In this document: positions 1 to 11,303 of the stretch, one piece after another
How positions within the stretch are numbered: position 1 is the stretch's first letter
Layout: every line of letters begins with the position of its first letter
From: Stercorarius parasiticus
Taxonomy: Eukaryota > Chordata > Aves > Charadriiformes > Stercorariidae
Assembly: GCA_013396915.1 (NCBI GenBank)
Contig: VWZL01000430.1
Span: 62,100-126,099 of the forward strand
DNA length: 64,000 bases
Direction of reading: 5' to 3'
The notes under the pieces: generated by a model
What the model was told of the DNA's origin: nothing
Seen by the model: the letters and a program-made list of their open reading frames with translations, nothing else
Databases searched by the model: none
Made by a program: the position numbers and the translations under genes

Positions 1-3000
1 AGGTGGTACAGGCAGGGTCTTAGGGCTGGTGGTCTCTTGTGCTTGGTTGGGCAGGGTTCACACCAGTGTCGCCTGGGCCTTTGATCCCTCAATGTGCAGC
101 ACATGTGCATTCAGGCAGAGCAATCTCTCCATTCCTTCAGCCTCTTGGTCCTGACATTTTGCTGTCAGGTTTGGGGGAAACACAGAACCTGGTGCCTTCA
201 GTTTTTGGTCAGAGGGTGGCTTTGGATGAGATTTTAGGAGGGATGTTTCTCAGGGAGGCAGGGATCCCTTCAACCATGGCCACACTCTGTTTTCTCAGAG
301 TTTTGACACTCTCTCATTGCAGAAATGGGATCATACCCTGATCAAAGACCTGTTCTTCATCATGGCAGCCACGTGCAGACTTCAGGTGGGATCCTGGGGA
401 TGTGAAAGGCTGAACTGCATAGTGAAAGGAAGGAGTTTGCTGTAAAACTGCTGCAGCTGGCCCTGGAGGAGAAAGCAACTGCTCTCTGGGCAGGTGTGGG
501 GTCTCCAAGTATGAGACACACAACGTGGTCTTTTTCATTATCCCAGAGCTTCACATTAACTCCTGATTCAGCTTCTGATAGATGCTGCAAGGACAAAAAG
601 CGAGATCCCAGTTCCCTGGATTTATCTTTCAATGCAAAAAACATCTCTGCAGAGAGACGCAAATGTGTATGTTGGGCTCAGCTCTTGCCTGGGGGAAGTT
701 TTGAGCAGAGTTGGGTTGTGCAGCATCCTCCGGGCTGCTCTCCCAGCCCCAGCCCTTGGATGCTGCTCCCGATCTGGAACTGCCCCCGTTGCTGTGGCTC
801 TCTCTGGGTGTTGGCTGTGGGAATGGCCCAGCTGTGTGTGCTGTGTAAGCAAAAGCAGAAGGGCTGTTTTCACCCTGTGCCCTTGAATGGCCACATCCTA
901 CCTAGCTAATCATTAGCCAGGGTAAACACAGCAGGGCCAGGCTGTTTCAGAGTGTTTCTCTGTACGTGGGACTGGACGGTGGCTCCTGCGAGGCTGGGGT
1001 GGAGGCAGCCCCACACCTCCCAGCTCCACCTGCAGTAATGCCTGTCTCCATCCCTCCCGCAGCCCATGGGCTGAGGCCAAGCAATACCACACAACATTAT
1101 CAGAGCTTTTTCCTCTGCTACAATAATACTCTCTTCAGGATCTCTCGAGGGGCTTTTGCACCCTGTGACCATTTTTGTCTTGGCTCAAAGCCCTTCATGC
1201 GCTGACGCTCTCTCTGTCCCCAAGACAGCTTCAAGCCCTGGTCCCCATTGTGTGACACACGCACCATCCTCCTGAAAAAGCCCTGGCAGCACAGTCAGCG
1301 CAGGCACTGAGGGGAGCAAGACATGGCTAGGAGTCACTAAAGGTGTCACTGGAGATAACTGCGGGGTCAGGGATAGCTGCAGAGGTCAGATGGACCACCT
1401 CTGGGGTCAAATTGCATAGGAACAGATGGAAAGACACTGGTGGGTAGCAAACCAGTGACCAGGAGCTGGGGGTCTGCTTGGCAAATCATGTGCGATACAT
1501 TGGGGTCCTCCAGGCTTCACAGCCCAAATTCATGGTGTGCGCTGGGGGGTCTTGCTGCAGCAGCTCTGCATAGCGGCTTCTCCCAATGGCAGCACTGACC
1601 TGCTGCAGCCGGTGAGGGAGAGAGGTGCTGCCCTGGCGCTGTGCCCCATGGCCTGGCGTTGTCTTGGGGTGCCCTGGGCCAATCTTGCTGTTTCTTTGCT
1701 CACCATTAAGAGACAATCGCGTGTCCAGCCCTTCTCTCATCCCTCTGGCAATGCCAAAGACCAGGGCTGTCCCTGAAGGCAGCAGGGAGGACATAGAGTG
1801 AAATGTGGTGTTGTTTCTCTGGTGGCTTCATCTGGCAGGACGAGGCTGTCATCAACCACTGTCAGGCTACTTCAGTCTTGCTGGCGGAGGTGGGACAGGG
1901 GCCAGGCTGGCTTTGTGCTGCGCTTGTAGTGAGGCAGGATCCCTACACACGCTGGGTATCCAGTGACCAGCAAACCTGCTGAGTGCTGGGCTCTTTCTCT
2001 GCCTTCCTTCATCTGGGGATGCCCTTGGGAAATTGCATCCAAATGTTGTAACTCCATGCCTCCTAATAAAAAATGTAAAAGGAATACTTGCAGGTCAAGG
2101 CCTGCAGCTGCCTTGGGATCAGAGGCTTAGAAAGACACCATAGGTTGCCAGACTCAAAGATGGAGCAGGGGTTAGGTGGTGGCTTAGTGTCAGCAGCAGC
2201 ATCTCCCCCCTGGGCCATGTTGAGCCATGAATGACTCTCAGGCGGTTCCAGAAGGTGCCAGCACCAAAAGGGCCTTGACACTTTGCAGCTGCACTGGTGG
2301 GATCTGCTCACCTCCTGCTGCCCTGGACTTCCAGCCCCCCTCAGGGAAGGTACCCAGGACCTGCAAGGGCACCCAACCATGCCTGAGTACTGGCAGGTGG
2401 TATGGTTGTGGGGAAGGGTTCAAGGGTGTTGTAGAACCTTGTAGTATCATCCTGCTGGTCCCTTGGCAGGCAGGGGAAGCCAGTCTCCTGCACCTCCTCA
2501 TGTCATCCCCCCCCAGCTCTGTGTATGGTGACTCCTTCTGCAACTCTGTTCCCAGGAGACAGGTTTAGGAGATGAGCAACTCAGCTCCAAGTTGGCCAAG
2601 GTGGTGAGGTCCTGCCATGTATTGGGTGGTGAGCAATGGCCTGGATGGTGAGGCTGGGAATGAGAAAAGGTTCATGGGGAAGGAGGTGTGTGCTGGCCAT
2701 CACTGCTGGCTCCCGATGGTGGGCTTGGTGCTCCAGAGAAGGGCTGTGTGGACACTTCACTGCTGTGCTGGCCTCGCGGCCCTGACTGGCATGAGGGTCA
2801 TCATGCCTCCATGCAGGTGCATGGCCTTGTGCCCAGCCTGCCCATGAGCGGAACTCCTTCGCCCTCGCAGGGCAGCCTCGCCACCGGGTGCTGAGCTTCC
2901 CAGGGTCTGCGCTGCTCTGCTAAGCCACAGGCGCCGGGGATGTAGGGCAAGAAGTTTGCACCTTCCAACACCCAGCTAAGTCCTGCTCTCCTGAAATCAT

Positions 3001-5624
3001 CACTGCTGGGAATCCAGGGAAATCAGGAACATTTGGGGCTTTTCCTCTTCCACCCACCGCACAGGGACTTCCCTGCCATCTCCTCTGGGACTGAATCAGG
3101 GCATATCTCTTTCTGGGAAGTGGCTATGTCATCTAGAGACATCTGTGCTCCCAGGCAATGTGAGTTGCAGCTTCACTCTTTGTGGCAGCGTCTGTAGGGC
3201 CAGTTCGTGACCGGTCACAGGCAGCGAAGGCAGCACGTCTGTCTTGTACAACTCCTTTTTCGCCTCTGCTCTCATAGCCCAGGAGGGTCCCAGGGTCAGT
3301 GAGGCTCTTTCCCTAGAGGCAATGAAGCAGTTGGGTTGTGTGGGGGTCGTGGGCTGCCTGCTGTTCATCTCCTTTGTTTTTCAGGAGCTGCTTTTGAGAG
3401 GGAAACAGGTGGATCTGAGGGGATCCCAGGCTGGTGAAAAGTCACGTGGTACAGACAGCCCCACTCCAAAGTCTGACACTGCCACCTCCACCACCGCCCT
3501 GGACATGTTTCCCAGTGGGAAGGGCAGCAAGGATGGGCCTGATTTATTTTTTTCTCCCAGCTCAAAAACTTTTGATGGGTTTGGGAGAGAGTGGAGGCTG
3601 GGGAAGGGGTGCTCCCTCGCCCTCTGTGACGGGGATCACGGGCTGCCGTGCCTTTGGCTCCGACTCGCAGCGGATGTCTGTCAGTGTCACATGAGCCATC
3701 AGGAGACAGATGGCATTTTACTGCCTGGCTGGAATTCACCCCTTTCTTTTCTTTCCTCCCCCCTCCCTTTCTTTTTCTTTTTGGGTGCCGGTTTTGTGCT
3801 TAAAAGAAACAGAGAAGGAGGCTGAGAGCAAGGAAAAAAGATGCTTGCCTTTTGAACTGTTATCTGATGCTAGCAGAGATGATCTCCATGTGGCTTGGGC
3901 TTTTGCATTTCTGTCTGCCTGTCCAGCCCTTGCAGGGCTCAGCTACAAGTGGGGCTGCAGTGCCGGACTGCGCCAGGCTGACAGGGGACGAGGAAGGGAG
4001 ATGCAGGAGGGATGCAGGGGGGATGCACAGGGCAGGAAGGGATCTCTGGCTTGCCCAAGCAAACATACACTTGATGGCTGTAGCACTGTTGTCTCCTGAT
4101 TCTCCAGGGATGGGGTGAGGATCCACTGCAAAGCACCGGAGGGTGGAACAGTTGACCTGTGCAGGGACATGGGGAAATCCACTGCCCTGTGGCCAGCAGA
4201 TCTGGCAGGGGCAGGTAGCAAAACTCCTGGAGTGCTTCCTGCAGGCAGGGCTGACCCTGCTTTATTAACCGTTTAGAAACTCCCCACAGCCTAACTGCCG
4301 CAGGTGAATATCAGGTCCTGGCTGCGTGGTCTGTCCTGTGCAGGGACAGTGTGGAAACAGAAGCCTGCAGGGTAAGGGCATCTTCAGGCTGGGTTCCTAG
4401 CCTTGGCCAGGCACTGGCCATTTGCCACCTCAGTGGGAGCATTGGGGGCCCTTTCACCATGTCCTGGATACTCAACAGCAGTAGGCTACATCTTAAATTT
4501 GAGGTTGAAACCCAGCTCATGAGACAGATAGTGCCGTGGTGCCTGACTGATGGCTGAGCAGCCCTTACTGCCAGCCATGCCTGAGGCTGGGGGTCCCTTG
4601 AATGTCAGTGGTGGTTTTGGGACCCTGCTGCAGTGCAGAGATGTAACTCCAGTCACATCCTGGGGTGCTCCATGCGATGGCCTTCTGTAGAGTAAGGATC
4701 CACATACACCATAAGTCCTGTCTGTGAATTTTGTGGTCTTCTGCCTCACGAAGGCTCCTAGGGAAGAAGCTTTTGGAAGCTCACTTGAAGGCTTCGAGCA
4801 GCATGGAGCTGGTCAGCAGGAAAGAGGTGAGGACTAGGCAGATGACAGCTGAGTGGTGATTGCAAGGATGATGCTCATCAAATGGGTCTGGGCCTCCAAA
4901 GCATGCCAAAGTCCTCCAGACACTGAGTGGTAAGTCAGGAAAAAAACCTTGAGCCTAGAGATCCTGCAGAGTCCATCTTCTCCAGTGGCAACACAAATGT
5001 ACAATTCCATGTGATAGGGCAGTAAAACGTGAAAAGACTTGCAAACTTCTGGCCTTGCAGTGAGTTTCACGTACTTGAGCAACCAATGCCTTGCAAGCAA
5101 AGCCAGGCCAGTCACAGCTTTCACTCCTGTTGCTCATTCATGGAGTAGAGCATAGTGCAGCAGCCAGCCTGGAATGGATGCTGTGGGGTGTAACTTTGTC
5201 TGTGTGGTAGCATTTGATCTTCAAGACAAAGTCTGAGTCTTTCCAAGGGACTGATGACGCTAGCACAGCTTATCTCTTCTTCAGCTTGCTGCTTTTGGGC
5301 AAGATGAGCTCAGAAATGCCTAATAAGACTTGGTCCTTATGCAATAGTATGCATGTCTTGGCTGAAAGCACATGTGAGGAGGGACAGTGTGAGGCTGGGA
5401 AAACCCACCATCCTGAGAAGTGGCTGGGTACACCTGAGAGCCAGGCCTCCTCACGTGCTCTGCTCCTGCGTGTGGTCCTCACGGGTCACATTCATCCTCT
5501 GGGCTCAGCCCCTATTTGTTTTGCCCTAACGTTTACACCACAGTCTGCTAAAAGGCCAGATTGCACACTTCTCTCTGAAGCAGATCTCTTAGTAAAAAGA
5601 AGGTCCCGATCTCCTCTTGGTTGT
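1..5624. other. unique sequence, no gene seen
   Basis: I see no supportable gene, RNA gene or clear transposable element here. The longest open frame (3244-3825, + strand, 193 codons) ends by reading through a CT-rich tract, which gives a low-complexity SFLSSPLPFFFF tail. It has no recognisable domain and overlaps several equally open frames, so I treat it as chance. The only distinct element is the pyrimidine run at 3739-3782. Confidence 0.6.
3739..3782 (+). repeat. 44-bp uninterrupted pyrimidine run
   Basis: Every base from 3739 to 3782 is C or T, arranged as alternating C-blocks and T-blocks. Such homopurine-homopyrimidine tracts can adopt triplex (H-DNA) structure and are also common as simple repeats and as splice-acceptor tracts. 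No AG acceptor with a plausible exon follows directly (the next bases are ggtgccgg), so I read it as a simple repeat. Confidence 0.85.
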
Positions 5625-5835
5625 GACAGGTGATATAACAAGGGGCATTGGCCAAAAGCTGCAACGTGGGATGCTCTTGGCATTCTTCCCCAGGAGGGTG
5701 GTGCAGTCTGGGACACCAGACAGGAGGGGGAATCTCTGTTCCTGGTCAAAGACTTGGCCAGACTAAGCCGTGGTGGTGGTGGTAGCAGGCTGGACTTAAG
5801 CCCTCATGACGCCCATTGTACCAACTCTGGGATTC
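5625..5835 (+). mobile_element. old, degraded CR1 LINE 3' fragment
   Basis: The stretch follows the order of a CR1 3' end. A 'gtgacaggtgatataacaaggggcattggcc'-type segment near 5623-5652 corresponds to the conserved block encoding the S.RTRGNG peptide. A 'caggagggtggtg' segment follows, then a 'ggctggacttaag' segment near 5787, and the fragment ends at 'tctgggattct' near 5826, a decayed version of the ATTCTGTG tail. Many substitutions and indels suggest an old subfamily. The assignment is from remembered consensus features, not an alignment. Confidence 0.45.
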
Positions 5836-6159
5836 TCGGAAAGTCCTTTATGTGCTCTGTGTTAAAAGCCCTGGGCTGTTCGACTGGGTGACTGCTGGGC
5901 TTTTCAGACCCCAAGGGGCCATCGGTAAAGCTAGAAGATGAATATCAGCCTTCCTAAAATATTCCTGACCTCATGTCTGCTCGAGCTGAGGATCTCCCCT
6001 AGCCTTTGGCTTGCCATGAAGATGCATAAGTGCATATGAGTGTGCACAGATGTGCAAGTGCCTTCCCATGCACGTGTGAATTGCATGGTAGGTAAGTATC
6101 TGCAGGAGTTGCCAGCTGTGGACAAAGGTGCAGGAGACAAAGACAAAAATAGTTGAGAT
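5836..6159. other. unique spacer between two CR1 fragments
   Basis: I see no gene or repeat. This short spacer separates the old CR1 relic from the younger CR1 3' end. Confidence 0.6.
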
Positions 6160-6368
6160 GGTAAGGGTGGTGAGCCCCTAGCCCAGGTTGCCCAGAGAAG
6201 CTGTGGCTGCCCCATCCCTGGAAGGGTTCAAGGCCAGGTTGGACAGGGCTTGGAGCAACCTGGTCTGGTGGGAGGTGTTCCTGCCCAGGGCAGGGGGGTT
6301 GGAACTAGTTGGTCTTTAGGGTCCCTTCCAACCCAAACCATTCTGTGATTCTGTGATTGATTCTGTGA
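6160..6368 (+). mobile_element. CR1 LINE, 5'-truncated 3' end
   Basis: This is a clear CR1 3' terminus of about 210 bp. It begins in the segment encoding the end of ORF2 ('gtggtgagcccc...ggttgcccagagaagctg'). It continues through the conserved 'ggttcaaggccaggttgg' and 'gggggttggaactag' blocks and ends in the CR1 tail of ATTCTGTG units (6340-6368). CR1 elements are non-LTR retrotransposons that are almost always 5'-truncated and usually lack target-site duplications, as here. It is nearly the same sequence as the 3' part of the copy at 8741-9233, so both belong to one subfamily. It is too short to hold a functional frame. Confidence 0.95.
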
Positions 6369-6770
6369 AATCCTACTTCAGTCCTTGACTATGACAGCAA
6401 ATCACTGAGCTAGGGAAACATAAAGATCTTAAAAGGAACTAAGACTTTTCATCTGGCACTTCTCCCCAAAATGTATTTACTTAAATACTGAAAATTAAAT
6501 GTATTATTAAAACAAATAGTTCAATAAATTACATTTACTGTATTGTGCTTTCTTTTGAAATGCATACCCATTTTATTTCTCAGCTTTTTGGCAGTGCTCA
6601 AAATAAACCTTTCTTTTCAGTTTGAATTTGATATTTCCTACCAGTCCTATTGGTCCCCCTTAGGACTTAATTTAACTGAGGTTTCTTCAAACATTTTTGC
6701 TTTCAGGGTATCTGAAATTACAGGTTTTCTCCTCCAAACTGCAACCAACCTAAGAAGTCACACACCATCA

Positions 6771-6798
6771 CAGATGTATCCAGATGCATCCAGATGCA
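6771..6798 (+). repeat. 10-bp tandem repeat, about 2.8 units
   Basis: Three adjacent decamers read cagatgtatc, cagatgcatc and cagatgca. They probably arose by replication slippage. Confidence 0.85.
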
Positions 6799-7098
6799 AG
6801 TGTCCCACTCAGACCTGGGTAGGAGACTTTGAAACACTGCAGAAAATGTTTCCCTCTGAATCTTTCTTTTGCATCAGCCACTTGTACATGATGTTGGCTG
6901 CTTCAGCGTGTGACAGCAGGTCCCCTCTGCCGGAGTGCAAGGGGAGTCGATTAATTCTTTAGTTTGGAGCTGACAGAAATTACATAAAATTTCCAAAATA
7001 CTCATAAGCCCACCTGCTGCCGTGTCTGCACAGCAAGTGCAGCACTTTCCATACCCTCATCTCTCTGGCTTCAGATATGCATGCACAGTTATTAATAT

Positions 7099-7134
7099 AA
7101 TTCCAAATACAGCCATTATCACTCATTTGGAATT
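7099..7134. repeat. perfect 10-bp inverted repeat, 16-nt loop
   Basis: AATTCCAAAT at 7099-7108 is exactly reverse-complementary to ATTTGGAATT at 7125-7134. The pairing does not extend beyond 10 bp on either side. It could form a small hairpin or be a pair of opposed binding sites, and chance is possible in AT-rich DNA. Confidence 0.8.
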
Positions 7135-7409
7135 TATTATGTGGAGTAACCTCAATAAATGGGTGATAGGAGCTGGGTGGTACTTTACTGGACATGCAGT
7201 ACATTAACTGCCTTATTAAATATAAATTATATGTCTATTTGCATTTCCAGTTCAAGGCTTTTACTCATTATGTGGTTGTAGGTACTAAAAGTCACTCTCT
7301 GAGAGTCAATACAGCCCTCCAGCTGAGAAGTGATTCACAGCACTGCTTTGCTGGTGTTTCAGATGGCAGATTCCTGGCATGAGTTTTTGCTGGCTTGGTA
7401 CAAACAGCT

Positions 7410-7457
7410 GTGTGTGGCTGTGTGCGTGCCTGCGCACATGTGTGTGTGTGTGTGTGT
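7410..7457 (+). repeat. imperfect (TG)n microsatellite
   Basis: TG dinucleotides interrupted by GC and CC run from about 7410. They become a pure TG stretch from about 7439 to 7457. Confidence 0.9.
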
Positions 7458-8740
7458 AATACTATCTGCCCAGACACCCTGGGCTAGGGACCTGCTCATA
7501 GGAGTGAGCAACCAGCTCATCGCTAAGAAAGACTGTGAAATTGGAGCTGACTCTAGAGCTGTGCTCCAAGAGCAAAGCTATGGGGAAGGCCTGGAAAAAA
7601 AGAGGCATTTCCAGAAGGTGCTGGAGACATCGAGGTGGGGAAGAGTCTGCTCCTGGTGATCCCAATTTGTGTGCTCTGCTGGGCTGCTGTGGACAGGTGT
7701 TGAGCAGTGTTCTGTTGCTGGAGGTCTGTGGAGGATGGAGGTGATCCGTGGGGTGGTGCACGCTCATCTGTCATGTTTAGGGCAAAATGCAAGGCTGACA
7801 ACTCAGTTCCCACAGCTGCTCACAGCAAGGGCTGTGCCTTGCAGCCTCCAGTTGTGCTGCTGGTGTCAGGTGCTGCTGGTACCACTGGCTCATGCTCAAG
7901 GCAGAATGAGCAGAAGAACCAAACCTGGATCCTTGTGGCTGTGTTGTTTGCAGCTCTCCAGCACTTTTGGGTACAGCACAGTCACATGCAATCCTAGGAG
8001 GTGTCACAGGTGAAGGTGCTGCCATGCTCCCCTCTGAGCTGCTGAAGCTCCTCACTGGAGCATGTTCGCTCAGGTACCATAGCAAGGATGGCCTGGGGTC
8101 ACGCACTGCCTTGGCTGCTGGAGTAGCTGAGTGCTATTTCTGCAGTGCCTTTGCAGTGTAGAGATCTATACATATCTATGTGCTGAGCATATAAGTGTGT
8201 GTAAACATATACTGTAATGAGAAGTGATTTAAATGGACTATGAAAAGAGTTCTGTGTAACACCTTCCAGTGAACAAACCTCCTGTCCTCCTTCCTCTGGG
8301 AAACGGGGAGCGGGTGAAAGCTGCTCCAGGAACAGAAAGCTGGGTGATGCCTCTAAGGGTGTTGCGGGAGGTGGGGTAGTGGAGCAGCCCCTTCGCCCCT
8401 TCCCCCGGCAAGATAAGGTGAACGCAGGGACGTGCATCAGCGCAGAGTCAGGCCTACAGCCATAACTCCAAGGGGCAAAATCACATGCTGTGAGCAACAC
8501 GTGGCTGCTGAGCCCTGCTGAAAATCCCACTGAGTGTAACATCTCTTTCCTTCTGTCAGTGCAAGAAGAAACTCCGATTACCACCACATGGCACAGGGTG
8601 TAATACGAGAAATTCTACTTGCCTAGTCTGTCCCCTCCTACATTTGCTGGCTGGAAACCCCAGGAAGAAGTGTCTGCTGTGCAGAGTCTAGATTACTGAA
8701 GGATGTGGCACATAGCGAGATCTGGAAGTGAAAGCGCCAT

Positions 8741-9233
8741 TCTGGAGCCCTCAGCACAAGAAGGACATGGACCTGTTGGAGCGGGGCCAGAGGAGGCCAC
8801 GAAGATGATCCAAGGGCTGGAGCCCCTCTGCTGTGAGGACAGGCTGAGAGAGTTTGGGGGGTTCAGCCTGGAGAAGAGAAGGCTCTGGGGAGACCTTATA
8901 GCGGCCCTCCAGTACCTGAAGGGACTCCAAGAAAGCTGGGGAGGGACTCTTTATCAGGGAGTGTAATGACAGGATGAGGGGTAATGGTTTCAAACTGAAA
9001 GAGGGTAGATTTAGATTGGATATTAGGAAGAAATCCTTTGCTGTGAGGGTGGTGAGCCCCTGGCCCAGGTTGCCCAGAGAAGCTGTGGCTGCCCCATCCC
9101 TGGAGGTGTTCAAGGCCAGGTTGGACAGGGCTTGGAGCAACCTGGTCTGGTGGGAGGTGTCCCTGCCCAGGGCAGGGGGGTTGGAACTAGATGATCTTTA
9201 AGGTCCCTTCCAACCCAAAGCATTCTGTGATTC
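8741..9233 (+). mobile_element. CR1 LINE, 5'-truncated, about 490 bp
   Basis: This CR1 3' portion begins in the ORF2 block 'ctggagccctcagcacaag'. It runs through 'ggctggagcccctc', 'cagcctggagaagagaagg', 'gtagatttagattgg' and 'ggttgcccagagaagctg', and ends at 'cattctgtgattc' (9221-9233). The order and spacing match the C-terminal ORF2 and 3' UTR of avian CR1. The tail is short, with one full unit plus a partial one. No flanking duplication is visible. Its last 190 bp are close to identical to the copy at 6160-6368. Confidence 0.96.
8742..9201 (+). pseudogene. CR1 ORF2 (endonuclease/reverse transcriptase) C-terminal remnant
   Basis: Two frames carry the decayed C-terminal end of the CR1 ORF2 protein, the endonuclease/reverse-transcriptase polyprotein that drives LINE retrotransposition. 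The first frame (8742-8966) contains [19 protein letters not shown] and LQYLKG, both typical of this region. It ends at a stop after YQGV. The second (8974-9201), in a different frame, contains RGNGFKLKEGRFRLDIRKKSF and LPREAVAAPSLEVFKARLD. A frameshift and a stop therefore split it, and the catalytic palm and fingers of the reverse transcriptase are absent through 5' truncation. It cannot be functional. Confidence 0.9.
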
Positions 9234-11167
9234 AGCGTCTGGGCTGCCAGCTTCTGCCACACTGTTTCTGCCCTGGGAATCGCTTCTAACTCCTGGCAAG
9301 GGAAAAACCCAAAGGTGTTTGGGATTCTCTGGGGTTTTAGCAATGTTTCCTGGAAAAATCTGGGGGTGAACCAAGGGTTTTTCCAGCCCCTCCCAGCTGC
9401 CTTCTCTCCTGGTGTTGTCTCCTTTCTTTTTTTTTGGGACATGGACTTGCTGGATCCTGCTGTGGAATTAGCCTGTATCTCTCCACATCCCTTCTGCCGC
9501 TGTCAGAAAGGAAGCATCACTGTCCCTCTCTACAGGTGTCTATGCACAGAGCCCCTCTCCCTGACCAGCCCAGACTTCATCAGCACCTCGACTACCACAG
9601 CCTGGCCCCGTGGGCTGTGTTCCAGAGCTGCTGGATGGCACAGACCAGTGGGAGCAGGCACCTTCCTCAGCACAGGAGCACAGTCCTGCAGCCTGCTTCA
9701 CGAGTGGCTTGTGCAGGTGGCTGCACCTGAGCAGAGTCTGGATCAGGAAAGGGGGAAGGTGGCGGCAATGCAGGAGGATACAGTCCTCCCTGCCTTGGTG
9801 TGGCTGGCACCTGCATGCTGGAGCGGTAGGTGACAAGGGGCTGCCCTAAGGTGGTTCAGGTGGGCTCAAGATGCATCCCATGAAACGGTGCTTTTCTTGC
9901 ACCAATTCCTACTGGCTGGGCAAGGGGCTAATGGACACTAATTGGCCTCAGCCTCCTCTTGCTGCTCTTCCCTCCTGCTCCCTTGATGCTCCAGATCTGG
10001 ATGGGAGAGGGACCTCTGAGGAGCTGGACCTTGTGCTCTCATCCCATAAACCTCATTAGCTGTGAGCAATTAATGGGGATGCAATGTGCTGATTTCCTTC
10101 TCTCACTGGGAGGAAACTGGATCTGTCTCAACGGCCCTGACCAGGCACTTAGGACAACCAGCTGCCAGCTCCAGCCAAACATCACTTGCTCAGAGTTCTT
10201 AATCTCCACCATCTCGGGTACCCTCAGTCACTGGGACCAGCTCTGTCCTGCCTGTTTTACCCTGGAAACCAGGATTGTCCCAGCTTTCCTCCTGAGCCCC
10301 TGTGCCCAGGCAGTACCTTACTTACTTATATTTCTTTGTGTTTAATATCTCAGTGGTGCAGCCTTTCTGCTCCTGTCCACATACCAACAGCACACTGGGC
10401 TGTGTCCTCCCTGTCGTGCCTGGGTTACTACAGTGGCCTCTTCCCTTCATCTGACCAGTATTACACCACCAACCACCCAGATCACTGCTTCAAGGACCAT
10501 GCTGTCTTGCTGCTTTCCCATGTAATCCCTCTTTCATATCCCTCCCCACACGTCCATGCCAGGTACAAGGTACTTGCCTTCACATTCACCTTCACCATGG
10601 ACTGTGTCGCTTGCACCTGCTTACCAGAGAGTCCACTCCCATCACTAGTCATTCATGGTTTCCTTCAGTTGCTCTCATGCTTTGGGCTTTCTGCTGTGCT
10701 GTTCTCCATGCTGGGAGGTAAACACCAGAACAGCAATCCCATTATCTCTGCCAAACCTTCCTTTCATGTTCTGCTTTGTCCTGCTGCCAGTGAAAACCTT
10801 GAGCATGCCTAAGGCTGAGCTCACCACCTATCAGCACATCAGCACTGTCCTGTGGTTTCTTTGGGCTCCTCATCTGTCCAGATACATGTGTACTTCATCA
10901 AGGAGCCAGACCATGGGTTCTCCAGAGTGTCCACAGTGACTGCACAGCTCCTAAAACAGCAAAGCTCTGCCTTACTGCCCAGAGACATTACCAGCATCGT
11001 GAGGTACCGCTCCCATCTCCAGTGCAGTCTGCAACAGGGTGCTACAGCCCAGGAGTGAAGAGGGAGCTGCTCCAGAAACCGTTCCCTTAACTGTCATCTC
11101 TGCAGGAGGGCTGGCTGATGCTTTCTTTCTTGCCATTTACCGCTTTATCTCTGGACACTTGCTGCGG
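9234..11167. other. unique sequence, no gene seen
   Basis: This moderately GC-rich sequence has several overlapping open frames. The longest is 208 codons (10186-10812, + strand). Its product is rich in Leu, Ser, Pro and His, with no recognisable domain, no convincing start context and no flanking splice pattern I trust. I do not call it a gene. Confidence 0.55.
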
Positions 11168-11303
11168 CAGATTTTCAAGGGCTTCCAAATATTTTGCTAG
11201 ACAAAGCCATGGGTGACATCCTCTGTCATTGGCAATACTTCCGTTCAAATGGGAGGCTGGACTAGGGACCTCCAGATCTTCCTCCCAGCTAACACTTCTG
11301 TGC
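11168..11303 (+). mobile_element. old CR1 LINE 3' end relic
   Basis: The succession of a 'gattttcaagggcttccaaat'-like segment, 'tagacaaagccatgggtgacat', 'gggaggctggactagggacctcc' and a final 'cttctgtg' reproduces the order of a CR1 3' end: EIFK-coding block, LDKA-coding block, the 'ggttggactagatgacctcc' block and the ATTCTGTG tail. Divergence is high and no reading frame survives. Confidence 0.55.

Larger units (their letters stand above)
6369..8740. other. unique sequence with small repeats, no gene seen
   Basis: This AT-richer stretch between two CR1 copies holds a three-unit 10-bp tandem (6771), a perfect inverted repeat (7099-7134) and a TG microsatellite (7410-7457). Open frames are short and overlapping, and none shows a recognisable domain. 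The block at about 7060-7240 is AT-rich and could be conserved non-coding DNA, but composition is the only ground for saying so. Confidence 0.6.

Noticed and set aside
3244..3825. 193-codon open frame with a hydrophobic stretch
   Set aside because: The C-terminal part is only the translation of a CT-rich simple repeat. Nothing else in it is recognisable.
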